A stretch of DNA of 64,000 nt from Anastrepha obliqua (lineage: Eukaryota > Arthropoda > Insecta > Diptera > Tephritidae): positions 61,528,406-61,592,405 of the forward strand of contig NC_072897.1 in assembly GCF_027943255.1 (NCBI RefSeq), written 5' to 3'. The notes beneath the pieces were generated by a model. The model saw only the letters and a program-made list of their open reading frames with translations. It had not been told where the DNA came from and did not search any database. Numbering within the stretch: the first letter of the stretch is position 1; the number at the start of each line of letters is the position of its first letter. Below, piece after piece: positions 43,260 to 52,885 of this stretch. The position numbers and the translations under genes are program-made.

Positions 43260-44625
43260 CTGTTTTGTTTAATTTAAACATTCCCGGTACTTTCTGATCA
43301 TAAGGTACATATATGCGCCTTTGCGGACAGCAATGTGTGATTCGCTGGAAGTCGCATTAACTCGCGACTGTCGCACAGTTAGAAGACATATTTACATACA
43401 TATAAGGGTGCATACATACATACGGAGCCGCGGCCACTCGACATGACAAAAATTTAAGATTTATCAAATATTGGCAAATAATTCCCCGCGAAATATTCCA
43501 ATATTGACTATTTTCGAATGGTCGCGAAAATTGGGATATGGGCGGCTCGTTTTATGAATGAAATTGAAATATGAGCTCTAACTTATGAATGAACTTTTTG
43601 TTTTGTTCTAAATTGTTCAGCGCCGTCGCTGATAGAATCATGGCCGCTGCGACTGCGTCTACGAATGTATTTTGTTTTTGTAGTCGCTAGGCTTAGATTT
43701 TAGCTTTGGGCGACATGCGCATGTGAGGTATGTGTTTTTGTTGTGTTCTAGAACATTTTAGAATGTGCGGTGGCAAAGCGGCCATGGCGTTGCGCTTGCT
43801 GTTGCTTTTGCGTCTATCAAAGTACATATCGTGTTTTTGTAAGTACAATATTAGGAATATCGACTGGTGAAAGACAAAAGTACACGGAAGCAAGAAGGGA
43901 GCGCTGTGCTCGCGCATATTTGTATGCATGAATGTATGAACGTGCATGGATGTAGTAACATATGAATACAATTATTTTGTAGGAAGTTTAGAAGGCAAGT
44001 AGGTATATATGTATGTATGTATATATGCTAGGACATAATACATACATAGAGCAGAATTGTTTTTGCACTTGTTAGGAAGAAACTCGCTAGTGCGTTTGTG
44101 TATTTGTCTTGTAAGAATGTGATGTGCTGTGACTTGTGTACATACATAAGTCAAGGTTATTTGGGCATACATGCATATGTACATATGTATGAAAGGAAAT
44201 GCATTATTGTTTTTCATATACAAATGTACATACCTACATATGTATGTAAATGCTGTCGAATACATAAGCTATGTATAAATTGACATACAATATAAAATAA
44301 GTGTTGATTTATCTTAAACCGTTTTTTTTTTCTTAATGCAAATACCTCCTATTGACATGTACATACATATTATGTATGTATATTGTCATATACCATCATT
44401 TATGTACATATAGAGTATACGTTCATTTATGAATGTATGTAATGAAAAACTTCATGAATTACTTTCAGAACTTTATTAAAATTAATTCGCGTCGCGCGCA
44501 TGCACAAAACCTTGGTTCACAACGCAGACGCAGAAATAAACGCACTGCGTATTTATCCTCCCCATGTGACTCGGCATCAATTCTCGGCGCCAATTTTTTT
44601 TTTTCGTTTTTAATTTTTATTTTTT
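43260..44625 (+). repeat. Terminal-repeat element core with family D sequence
   Basis: 43380-43720 carries the family D block (TTAGAAGACATATTTACATAC, GAGCCGCGGCCACTCGAC, GGCCGCTGCGACTGCG). 43617-44640 is the reverse complement of 62950-64000 over about 1 kb, in the second copy of the element. It is non-coding with ATGTATGTA tracts. A short deletion/insertion polymorphism (GCGCAAGAACATC in the other copy near 63392) distinguishes the two. Confidence 0.75.
44510..44612 (+). other. tRNA-like module 3
   Basis: GACTCGGCATCAATTCTCGG-CGCCAA at about 44568-44593 lines up with module 4 (GACTCGAGTTCAATTCCCGG at 50260) and is followed by a T run. CAT lies just upstream (CCCATGTGACTC). The T-arm is degenerate compared with modules 1 and 2. 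Confidence 0.4.
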
Positions 44626-44639
44626 TAATGTAATCGTAA
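44626..44639. repeat. LOA target-site duplication, left copy
   Basis: TAATGTAATCGTAA occurs at 44626-44639 and at 50133-50146, directly flanking the LOA retrotransposon. The unoccupied site is visible in the second host copy near 62965-62978 (reverse strand). Confidence 0.95.
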
Positions 44640-44999
44640 GGCTGGCGAAAATCCTCCATTGAACGCTCCCCGAGGGTGCCAGCTGGTAATAAGTACCACA
44701 GTTTTCCTATTTTCAGGAGGTACTTAGCTAAGTTAAGGGTACTATGGGTAGGGTTCGATACTCCTCAATAGTACAGCACTACTCAAAGTACCTTTAACGT
44801 GGTCGGGGGTGAAGGGCTGGATTAAGGTGTGATGCGACCCGTGCCGAGAATCTGTCAGGCTTGGGGCCCTTCTATAAAATAACCAAGTCTCGAACGGAGC
44901 TTACGGATAACTGGCGCCCTCCGTAATAATTAGCCTTACCCGTGTAGTTCGGAGCTATGCACGGGCGGACATCCTTTCTCCGACACTCGTGGGTCCAAA

Positions 45000-46472
45000 A
45001 TGCAAGCAGACTTAAAAAAAATAAATAAAAAAAAGGAGATCGGTCCTCCTTCTAATAGACCGACAGGAACTAACAGTTCCGCAACAAGAGCAACGGTTGC
45101 ACTGAGCTCAAAGAAAACGTCATCCATCGGCTTAATAAGTCGATCCAAACACGCAACGACAGCCTCAGCGAAAGCGAGGACAGCTGACACGTACTCAGGA
45201 CTGGACACAGGTCCAAGTACAAGTAGGGGGGCACTGGCCCGGCAGTCAACTGCGATTCAGCCCCCAAAAACGGTCCCGACCGGAAGCAATGCTACTGCTA
45301 GCTCCGGTACCGAAGGATGGCCGCTTGTGAGGGTGGTAGACCCAGCGAAAGCGAGCTACCAGGATCGCAGAAACGCGGCTAGGCTCCTAAGGAGGGTGCA
45401 CGAAACTCACCCAAAGGAAAGTGAAATGACACAGGAGTTGAAAGAGGCGATTGATAGAGCGAAAGCGATCATCCCTGATTTCAACCCTGACTTCAAGCCA
45501 ACACAATCGGCTCCGAAACGACAGCGGTCCTCAGAGGAAAATAAGCCAAACGCAAAAAGGCACAAATCAATGGGCGTGACGCCCAGAAGATCATTTGCGG
45601 AGGTTGCAAAAGACCGCCTGATCATAGGAGTCCTGGACGAGAACCACCCAGAAGGTATGATCCCCAGAGCCCAGTGGAAATGGATCGAGGCCGAGCTGAC
45701 GAAAGTGGCACTGAAAGTTATTCTGGAGAACCCCGGTCCCCCGCCTGCGTGCGAAGACTTAGGCTGGCACCAAGGCCAGATAAAAATTATAGCTTGCGAC
45801 GATGAGAGATCGGTTCAACTGTATAAAGAGGCCATCTCCAAAGTCGGCGAAGTGTACCCAAATGCCAAGCTAGTGGTCGTGGACAGGAAGGATATTCCGT
45901 CCAGGCCGCGAGCAAGGGTTTGGTTACCTTCAACCGTCGAAGACCCGGATGAAATTATGAAGCTCATTCGGGTCTGCAATCCGGACATCCCAACGCAGGA
46001 ATGGAGGTATGTCAAACCTCTCACCAGCAAAAATAGCGCGGAAGAATCGAAAGAGCAGAAGCGCGCCACCATGCAGGCTCTCCTGCTCCTCACAGAGAAC
46101 TCAATCGAACCATTAGCGAAATGCGATGGGCATCTGAGATACGGTTTCGTAAAGGTGAAGCTTCACATTTACAAAACAGACACAGATGCAATTGAGTTCC
46201 TCGCCACTAAGGAAGGTGAAAAGCTCATGGGCGAACCAGAACCCATGAGCGAAACCGAGCCAATGAGCGAAGACGACCGGCCCACCGAAGAAGAATACGC
46301 CTCTTCAGGCTCAGAAATGGGCTTAGGGAGGCTGTACTTCGAACGGGAGGGTAAGTACCACACACAACAGCGTAAGTATTCCGAAAGGGAACTTTTATGC
46401 GAAAGCAAAGAAGACCCAGACATTACGCTAACAGCTGATGCATCTTCTACAGATAAACCTTCATCACTGTAA
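45000..46472 (+). CDS. LOA ORF1, gag-like RNA-binding protein (490 aa)
   Basis: The start at 45000 is the first ATG after the 5' UTR. The N-terminal third (to about residue 200) is low-complexity, rich in Ser, Thr, Lys and Pro. From about residue 198 comes SFAEVAKDRLIIGVLDENHP, then a domain with WKWIEAEL, GWHQGQIKIIACDDERSV and RPRARVWLPS. This block is what I know as the DUF4780-type domain of LOA ORF1 proteins. The C-terminus is acidic with a short repeat (EPMSETEPMSED). No CCHC zinc knuckle is seen. ORF1 proteins of LINEs form the ribonucleoprotein with element RNA. It overlaps ORF2 by 35 bp in another frame. Confidence 0.88.
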   Translation: MQADLKKINKKKEIGPPSNRPTGTNSSATRATVALSSKKTSSIGLISRSKHATTASAKARTADTYSGLDTGPSTSRGALARQSTAIQPPKTVPTGSNATASSGTEGWPLVRVVDPAKASYQDRRNAARLLRRVHETHPKESEMTQELKEAIDRAKAIIPDFNPDFKPTQSAPKRQRSSEENKPNAKRHKSMGVTPRRSFAEVAKDRLIIGVLDENHPEGMIPRAQWKWIEAELTKVALKVILENPGPPPACEDLGWHQGQIKIIACDDERSVQLYKEAISKVGEVYPNAKLVVVDRKDIPSRPRARVWLPSTVEDPDEIMKLIRVCNPDIPTQEWRYVKPLTSKNSAEESKEQKRATMQALLLLTENSIEPLAKCDGHLRYGFVKVKLHIYKTDTDAIEFLATKEGEKLMGEPEPMSETEPMSEDDRPTEEEYASSGSEMGLGRLYFEREGKYHTQQRKYSERELLCESKEDPDITLTADASSTDKPSSL

Positions 46473-49400
46473 AGAAGCCTGCCTTGCCCTCCTGGAGCGT
46501 CTGGCAAAAGATCAGCCGGACGTAGTCCTCATCCAGGAACCCTGGGTACGGAATGGCGAAATCTGCGGTCTGAGGACATCAGGGTATAAAGTATACAAGA
46601 CCAATGGTGAAGGTACTAAAAGAGCATGCATAATGGCGAAAGCACATCTTAATATATTTATGATTCAAAATTTCAGTAACGCAGATACCACGACGGTTAG
46701 CTGGGAAGTGAGCGGAAGCAACATCTGGCTAACCTCGTTCTACTTTGCCGGAGACGATACAGGTCCACTGCCGTCGCCGCTAATAAGAAGCCTTGTGGAA
46801 GACTGCAAAGCACACAACCGCAAACTAGCCCTAGGAGGTGATGCCAATGCCCACCATACCGTATGGGGGAGCTCGGATTCAAACGAACGAGGTGAGTCTC
46901 TCTTTAATTATATTATATGTAGTAAGCTTTTAGTGTGTAACAAAGGCAACGAACCTACATTTATTACGCGCAATAGACAAGAAGTTCTTGATATTACGCT
47001 AGTTTGTCAAACCCTCTACGAAAAGATGACGCAGTGGAGGGTTCTGAATGAACACTCTTACTCCGATCATCGTTACATAGAAATAAAATTTGGGGGAAAA
47101 AACTCACGGGCCCCGCCCGCCAGCAGGAACTTGAAAAACACCAACTGGCATATATATAAACGGGAACTTAAGGAAAGACTTCCAAACTCCCAAAATATTA
47201 CTATTGAAGACAGAGAATCATTGAACGAACACGTACAAATCCTTACGGAGGTCTGTAGAACTGCGCTAAACAAGGCTTGCCCCTTAATTAAGTATAAGGG
47301 GAAGAAAAAGCCGCCCTGGTGGTCAGAAGACCTGTCTACACTAAGAAACGACAGCAGAAGACAGTTTAATAGAGCGAAAGCGACACGAGAGAGTAAAGAC
47401 TGGGACTGCTACTACACTAAGCTAAAAATTTACAAAAAAGAAGTTAGGAAAGCGAAAAGATCTGGTTGGAGAACGTTCTGTGGAGAAATCGAAGGAACCA
47501 CAGAGGCCTCCAGACTGCGTAAAATCCTTTCAAAAAAACACTATACCACCGGATACCTCCAAAAACCGGACAGGAGTTGGACTACTTCGAGTGACGAAAC
47601 TCTGAAGTTGCTAGTGGACACACACTTTCCCAGCAACGAATCATCTAACGTGTTAATCAACAATGGTACAGAAAGACCAAACTCTGACATTGAAGAAATA
47701 ATCACTGAAGCTAGGATAACCTGGGCAGTGAACACGTTCAAACCATTTAAATCACCGGGCCCAGATGGATTATTCCCGGCCCAAATACAACATTCACTAA
47801 ACTACATCATGGAGTGGTTGACGGTCATATTTAAGGCCGCTCTGAAACTGAAAAGTGTCCAATCAACATGGAAAGAGGTAAAAGTGGTCTTTATCCCTAA
47901 AGCGGGAAAAAGTTCACACACAACACCTAAGGATTTCAGGCCAATAAGCCTATCCTCCTTTCTGCTAAAAACATTAGAAAGAATTTTAGAAGAGCATATT
48001 AGGGCTAACATCAGCCCTTATAAGCTCAGCATCTCACAACATGCGTACTGTAAAGGGAAATCAACCGAAACAGCACTTAACTCACTTGTTACAGAAATCG
48101 AGAAGTCAATGTATAATAAAGAATTCACACTGGTAGCCTTCCTAGATATCGAGGGCGCATTCAACAACATCCTACCGGATACCATAATAAAGGCACTGAC
48201 GGACTTCGGGATCTCTGGCGCTCTGGTTGAGTTCATTAAAAACATGCTCTTGAGCAGATTGGTGATCGCAACCCTAGGGGACTCAGAGATCAAGAAAAAA
48301 GTTAGCAGAGGAACACCTCAAGGCGGTGTGCTGTCCCCTCTCCTATGGGTGCTGGCACTAAACTCATTGCTAAAGAGCCTAGAGGAGAGAGGACAACACG
48401 TTGTAGCCTATGCGGACGATGTTGCATTGGTAGTAAGGGGGAAATTCCCCAATACACTCATAGAAGTCATGCAGGATTTACTGAACATGGTTGAAAACTG
48501 GTCAAAAGCAAATGGGCTAAGCGTCAACCCCAATAAAACTGAACTCATCCTATTTACCAGGAAACACAAAATTCCAAATATAATTCCTCCGACTCTAGGT
48601 GGAACGGCACTGTCATTCAGTGATGAGGCCCGCTACCTAGGTCTAATACTAGACCGAAAGCTAACATGGAAGGCAAATGTCGAAGATAGAGTAAAAAGGG
48701 CGACAATAGCACTATACTCTTGTAAACAGCTAGTAGGACTAAGTTGGGGTCTCTCCCCATCTATCGTATACTGGCTTTACACGGCAATTGTCAGACCAAT
48801 CCTAACATACGGCATATTAGTATGGTGGCCAGCTTTAGATAAATTGTACGTCAAAAGAACCATGGCACACGTACAAAGAATGGCCAGTCTTTGCATCTGC
48901 GGGGCCCTCAGAACCACACCCACAGATGCACTAAATATTATTCTTAGCATTTTACCAATAGAGCAGTACGGTAAGCAAACAGCTGCCAAAGCAACTCTCA
49001 GACTAAGAGAAATCGGCCTACTCAGAACGTACCAAAGAGGGCACTCCTCAATTTTGGAACAATTCCCCTGCATTCCCAGCACAACGGATTTCTGTAAGAC
49101 CAAGGACATCAATTTCGATAAATCCTTTGTCACAGTATTTCCTTCCAAAGAGGAATGGGATAACGGGCTCATTGTCAAGATAAATGACTTAAACATCTAC
49201 ACAGATGGCTCAAAACTAGACAACCAAGTAGGCGGAGGGGTCTACTCCGACAAACTCGGAGTATGCCAATCATTTCGCTTGCCTGATCATTGCAGTGTAT
49301 TTCAGGCGGAAGTCACTGCCATAAAAGAAGGGCTTAAAGAGATAAAAACGAGAGTATTATCCGCAAATGAAGTCTTCATTTACTCGGACAGTCAAGCAGC

Positions 49401-50046
49401 AATAAAAGCGCTGGAATCAAAAACACACTCGTCAAAAACAGTTCTAGAATGTTTTAAACTACTAGATGACGTATCTAAGTGCTACAAGGTGCACCTTATC
49501 TGGGTACCAGGCCACAGAAACATTGCAGGAAATTGTAAGGCGGATGAACTCGCAAGAACCGGTACAACGCTCGGTCTCGAACCGGATAAGGCGCTGATAC
49601 CCATGCCCATAGCCACTTGTAAATTACTTATAGACAGGGAAACCATCAAAAAGGTAAATACAATCTGGCAAAACCTCACAACATGCGAACTAAGCAGACA
49701 GACATGGCCGAACTGGAACAGCGGTCGATCGAAGATCTTGCTACGATTCAACAGAGAATCTATAAGAAAAATGATAGGTGTTTTAACTGGTCATTGCTTA
49801 ATAGGCAGCCACGCTAGAAGGTTAGGACTCCCTTACTTCGATTTCTGTAGAAGCTGTCTTAATACAGAAGAAGAGGAAACAGTCAGACACCTTTTATGTG
49901 AGTGTGAAAGCCTAGCTATGAGAAGGCTGCGCACTCTCGATACAGCATTTCTAACCGATATAGCGGACATAGCCCATCTAAAACTAACGAAGCTCTGCTC
50001 GTTTATTAAAGCAACCGGATGGTTTGAAAAGGAACACGTAGAGTAA
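46438..50046 (+). CDS. LOA ORF2: endonuclease, reverse transcriptase and RNase H (1202 aa)
   Basis: One uninterrupted frame carries all enzymes for target-primed reverse transcription. The APE-type endonuclease occupies residues 1-215 (QEPW with Glu34, GDANAHH with Asp135 and Asn137, SDH at 209-211). The reverse transcriptase spans about 430-760 (SPGPDGLFP, FRPISLSSF, FLDIEGAFNN, GTPQGGVLSPLLW, YADD at 658-661). RNase HI has Asp923 in YTDGSK, Glu958 in QAEV, Asp984 in SDSQ and Asp1036 in KADELA. A Cys/His finger begins at Cys1137. All catalytic residues are present. The ATG at 46438 overlaps ORF1's end; real initiation may use reinitiation or frameshifting. Confidence 0.95.
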   Translation: MHLLQINLHHCKEACLALLERLAKDQPDVVLIQEPWVRNGEICGLRTSGYKVYKTNGEGTKRACIMAKAHLNIFMIQNFSNADTTTVSWEVSGSNIWLTSFYFAGDDTGPLPSPLIRSLVEDCKAHNRKLALGGDANAHHTVWGSSDSNERGESLFNYIICSKLLVCNKGNEPTFITRNRQEVLDITLVCQTLYEKMTQWRVLNEHSYSDHRYIEIKFGGKNSRAPPASRNLKNTNWHIYKRELKERLPNSQNITIEDRESLNEHVQILTEVCRTALNKACPLIKYKGKKKPPWWSEDLSTLRNDSRRQFNRAKATRESKDWDCYYTKLKIYKKEVRKAKRSGWRTFCGEIEGTTEASRLRKILSKKHYTTGYLQKPDRSWTTSSDETLKLLVDTHFPSNESSNVLINNGTERPNSDIEEIITEARITWAVNTFKPFKSPGPDGLFPAQIQHSLNYIMEWLTVIFKAALKLKSVQSTWKEVKVVFIPKAGKSSHTTPKDFRPISLSSFLLKTLERILEEHIRANISPYKLSISQHAYCKGKSTETALNSLVTEIEKSMYNKEFTLVAFLDIEGAFNNILPDTIIKALTDFGISGALVEFIKNMLLSRLVIATLGDSEIKKKVSRGTPQGGVLSPLLWVLALNSLLKSLEERGQHVVAYADDVALVVRGKFPNTLIEVMQDLLNMVENWSKANGLSVNPNKTELILFTRKHKIPNIIPPTLGGTALSFSDEARYLGLILDRKLTWKANVEDRVKRATIALYSCKQLVGLSWGLSPSIVYWLYTAIVRPILTYGILVWWPALDKLYVKRTMAHVQRMASLCICGALRTTPTDALNIILSILPIEQYGKQTAAKATLRLREIGLLRTYQRGHSSILEQFPCIPSTTDFCKTKDINFDKSFVTVFPSKEEWDNGLIVKINDLNIYTDGSKLDNQVGGGVYSDKLGVCQSFRLPDHCSVFQAEVTAIKEGLKEIKTRVLSANEVFIYSDSQAAIKALESKTHSSKTVLECFKLLDDVSKCYKVHLIWVPGHRNIAGNCKADELARTGTTLGLEPDKALIPMPIATCKLLIDRETIKKVNTIWQNLTTCELSRQTWPNWNSGRSKILLRFNRESIRKMIGVLTGHCLIGSHARRLGLPYFDFCRSCLNTEEEETVRHLLCECESLAMRRLRTLDTAFLTDIADIAHLKLTKLCSFIKATGWFEKEHVE

Positions 50047-50109
50047 GGATAAGCTCCAGTGGTATCACAATGGACCTGCTGAAGGTCTAAGTGTGTCTTG
50101 CGACAACCA

Positions 50110-50132
50110 CCCTACCTACCTACCTACCTACC
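50110..50132 (+). repeat. LOA CCTA tail
   Basis: Six CCTA units form the 3' end of the element, immediately before the duplicated target TAATGTAATCGTAA. Simple-repeat 3' tails rather than poly(A) are common in this LINE group. The B subfamily copies end in CCAA units instead. Confidence 0.9.
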
Positions 50133-50194
50133 TAATGTAATCGTAAAAAATTTTTAATAAATTTTATGTATCCGCTTATCATTTCAAAAGTAAC

Positions 50195-50290
50195 AAAATG
50201 GTAAAAAAATAAGCAGTCGAAGAAATAAATGCACCGCCTATTTTTCCTCGCCACATGTTAGACTCGAGTTCAATTCCCGGCGCAAACTTT
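50195..50290 (+). other. tRNA-like module 4
   Basis: GACTCGAGTTCAATTCCCGGCGCAAAC at about 50260-50286 (in parts) gives a T-arm-like fold (TCGAG-TTCAATT-CCCGG with one mismatch), followed by TTTTTTTT. CCACATGTTA places CAT upstream at the anticodon distance. The reverse copies are at 62459-62530 and 62822-62890. Confidence 0.45.
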
Positions 50291-50339
50291 TTTTTATACA
50301 TTTTTTTTTTTTAAATCGTTTTTTTTTTAATGTTGGTTG

Positions 50340-51784
50340 GTTAGAGTGGTGATTCAGCCAGAATCCAACTAGCGCTTCCGCACCATTTTGTTGCCACATC
50401 CTCGTTACCAAATTGTTTAACAGTTATTTGCAGCAGGACTATATCCAGTCTGTGCGGTTTAGGAATCTTATTAGGTTGTTGACGTCTAAGCCAGACAGTT
50501 GCTCGAGACTCTCGAACAGCGGTTTGCCCAGGGTTAACATTCTGTCCTTCCATAGGGCAGGGCATTCACAGAGGAAATGGAAGATTGTTTCTTTTTTCTC
50601 CGGTTGTTTACAACTGTGACAGTATGTGTTGTGAGGGATGCCCGTTTTGGCGGCTTGTTCTCCGATAGACCAGAAGCCAGTTATGACTGCCGTAAGTCTA
50701 CAGGTGTCCCGTCGTTTCATGTTTATTAATGTCGACGATTGCTTGAGGTTGTAGGTTGGCCATAACGTTCTGCTGATTTTGCATTTCGTCTGGTCTCTCC
50801 ATCTACAATCTGCAATTCGAAGGTATTTTAGGGAAATTGCGTTCTTGACCGCACCTAGTGGAGTGAATACTGGTACTGCAAGAGCGCTATTCATGGCAGA
50901 TCCCCCTCTTGCCAGTTTATCAGCTTTTTCGTTGCCTTACATGTTCCGGTGTCCCGGCACCCAAATTAAGGTTACTCTATGGTTTTCACTCAAGTTGGTG
51001 AGGCTATTCCTACTTTGCTCCACCACTTTAGAGGTTGTTATAGTCGCGTCCAGCGCCTGGATTGCGGCTTGGCTATCCGAAAGAATAGCGATATTGCCCT
51101 TAAAAGAGAAATCTGCGATTAGTAACCTACAGGCTTCCCCAATTGCTAGTACTTCCGCTTGGAAGACGCTGCTGGTATTAGGGAGACGCACCGATTTTTC
51201 AATTCCAAGTCTATGAGAATATATACCAGCTCCAACACCACAATCCATTTTACTGCCGTCTGTATAGACTGTGGTATCGAAGTTGTTTAGAGAGAATCCC
51301 TTATTCCATTCTTTTTTAGATGGAAAGAGTGTGGCAAAATTCCTATTGAACGTTACCATCGGGACGATGTAGTCAGTCCTCACCGAGGTTAACTGAGTTT
51401 GTCGCGATAATAGACTAGCGTGACCATAAGTTTCTCCTTTCCAGCGACCCGCCTCATTTAACCTAAATGCACTCATGGTTGCCGTCTTCTTTATATGTAG
51501 GTCTATTGGAATAACGTGTGTCAGTGCATTGAGAGCCTCTCTAGGACATGATCTGATTGCACCGACCGTTATTGCACAGGCTGATCTTTGTATTCTGCCG
51601 AGTAGTTTGGTATTGTACTCTCTCCCTAGAGCTTTCCACCAAACTACCGAACCATACGATAAAATGGGTCGTATAACCGCCTTATACAGCCATAATGTAT
51701 GCTTAGGTTGAAGACCCCATCTTCTTCCAAGCATACGCTTACAGGCATATAAAGCAATTTCTGCTGCATATAAAGCAATTTCTG
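50340..51784 (-). mobile_element. LOA-type LINE (subfamily B), second 5'-truncated copy
   Basis: On the minus strand it begins at about 51784 inside RT and ends with a CCAA tail at 50340 (plus-strand TTGGTTGGTT). TTTTTAATG flanks it on both sides (before 50340 and at about 51785-51793), a 9-bp target duplication. The 5' junction carries a 20-bp duplication of its own sequence (GCATATAAAGCAATTTCTGC twice at 51739-51780), typical of template switching during reverse transcription. It is nearly identical to 33700-35148. Confidence 0.88.
50439..51734 (-). pseudogene. LOA subfamily B RNase H and C-terminal region, one stop
   Basis: 50937-51734 encodes LWLYKAVIRPILSYGSVVWW through RNase H (YTDGSKMDCGVG, QAEVLAIGEA, SDSQAA, WVPGHRN). 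A TAA at about 50937 replaces a Glu codon present in the sister copy at 34537. 50439-50894 continues in the same frame with the Cys/His finger (CHSCKQPEK...HFLCEC). The RT palm is missing because of truncation. One substitution separates it from an open frame, but it lacks RT and endonuclease anyway. Confidence 0.85.
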
Positions 51785-52076
51785 CTTTTTAATGTAATTG
51801 AAAAAAAAATTATGTAATAAATTTTACGTATTCGCTTATTATTTCAAAAATACGAAAATAGTAAAAATTTAATTGGTTTAATGTCGAGGTGAGAAATGTG
51901 TTGTGTGTTGAGGTGAAAGATGTGTGGTGTTTCTAATTTTTGTGTGGGCAAAAGTCAGTGAGGTGTCTATAAACTCGGTGTGCTAAATGACCTTATTACA
52001 AATCTTTCAAATCTCAATTGTACTAAAAAAAGCTCACAGTAACATTTGCACCTTCTCATTGCATTAACATTCTCTG
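51785..52076. repeat. Right terminal region of the large element
   Basis: Reverse complement of 62127-62420. It contains GTGTTGTGTGTTGAGGTG and CAGTGAGGTGTCTATAAACTC and ends with the inverted terminal sequence ...GCATTAACATTCTCTG. Non-coding. Confidence 0.85.
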
Positions 52077-52885
52077 CTATAACGTCATCCATGTACATTT
52101 GCATAACATTTTCTCTAATCAAATTACGAAAGATGTGGTTCACGAAACGTAAAAACATAGCCGGTGAATTACAGAACCCAAACGGTGCTCTGTTGAATTC
52201 ATAAATACCATCGCGGGTCACAAAAGCGGTGTACTTCTTCGAACTCTCTTCTATTGATACATGAAAAAATGCATTTTCAAGGTCCAAAGTTGTAAATATG
52301 CTTGCGTTTTCTAACGCTTCAATGACCTCTTCCATGAGTGGAACTGGGAAACGATCTTTTTGCATTATTTTATTCAAGTCTCGGAAGTCTACACACAAAC
52401 GTTTTTTACCATCTGTTTTATCGACTATAACAACTCGACTACAATATTCGGAGCTCGACGGACGTATTATTTTCGTTTGCAGCCAGTCTTCAACTTGCTC
52501 GCTTACAACTTTTTGTTCTGGCAATGGTAGTCTCTCCGGTAAATGTCGAATAACTTTATCTTCTGACAACATAATTTTCATACTCATTGGGCTTGTCACT
52601 TCCTTTTTAGGTGAATACTCTTTAACAATATTTTCTATTTGATTTTCGTATTTTTTTGGCACTTCTAACTCTTTATTTTCAATCGAAATATTGTGAATCC
52701 AATTTTCATTTTCCGAAAGAAATTTTGTAAATCTATAACCACTTCTATCATAAATGTATTCGCATTTTCCGATAAAATCAAAACCTAAGATGAACTCATA
52801 CTTAGACAAATTGTCTGGTACAACCAAGAAGCTATGCGCACAAACAAGGTTATAGACAGTAATATTCGCTTCACATAGCCGATAG
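52077..52885 (-). pseudogene. Ty3/gypsy protease end and reverse transcriptase N-terminal half
   Basis: The minus-strand frame reads the end of an aspartic-protease-like region (VVPDNLSKYEFILGFDF near 52800) and then RT: LPLPEQKVVSEQVEDWL, SSEYCSRVVIVDKTDG, VDFRDLNKIMQKDRFP, FTTLDLENAFFHV, RAPFGFCNSPAMF and the catalytic box YMDD near 52095-52106. It stops at the insertion of the large element; the rest of the RT is at 38918-39657. At the upstream end, 52886, another CAGAGAACG terminal sequence cuts the protease. The retrotransposon is therefore broken at two places by related terminal sequences. Confidence 0.88.

Larger units (their letters stand above)
44640..50132 (+). mobile_element. Full-length, apparently intact LOA-type LINE (subfamily A, 5.5 kb)
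   Basis: The element has a 360-bp 5' UTR starting GCTGGCGAAAATCC, two overlapping open frames (45000-46472 and 46438-50046), and a CCTA tandem tail at about 50110-50132. It is flanked by a perfect 14-bp target duplication. Neither frame shows a stop or frameshift. The perfect duplication and open frames mean the insertion is recent and the element may be active. It lies inside the terminal-repeat element, so it is younger than that. Confidence 0.93.
39658..52076. mobile_element. 12.4-kb terminal-inverted-repeat element (hAT-like ends) with nested insertions
   Basis: Left end CAGAGAATGTTAATGCAATG at 39658 and the inverted right end at 52076 match for roughly 100 bp with gaps (shared GAGAAGG-GCAAATGTTA, AATAAGGTCATTT). 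A 7-bp direct duplication flanks it. The CAGAGAA start resembles hobo-type hAT ends, but no hAT transposase is present and hAT duplications are normally 8 bp, so the superfamily is tentative. Its own core is about 3.5 kb after subtracting a foldback, an LOA LINE and an LOA fragment. A second partial copy starts at 62127. No protein of the element itself is recognised. Confidence 0.85.

Noticed and set aside
43693..44265. Two minus-strand frames repeated at 63323-63918
   Set aside because: They are conserved only because the whole element copy is; frames differ between copies by indels and have no motif.
48018..49751. Several antisense frames within LOA ORF2
   Set aside because: Shadows of the 1202-codon frame; no independent evidence of coding.
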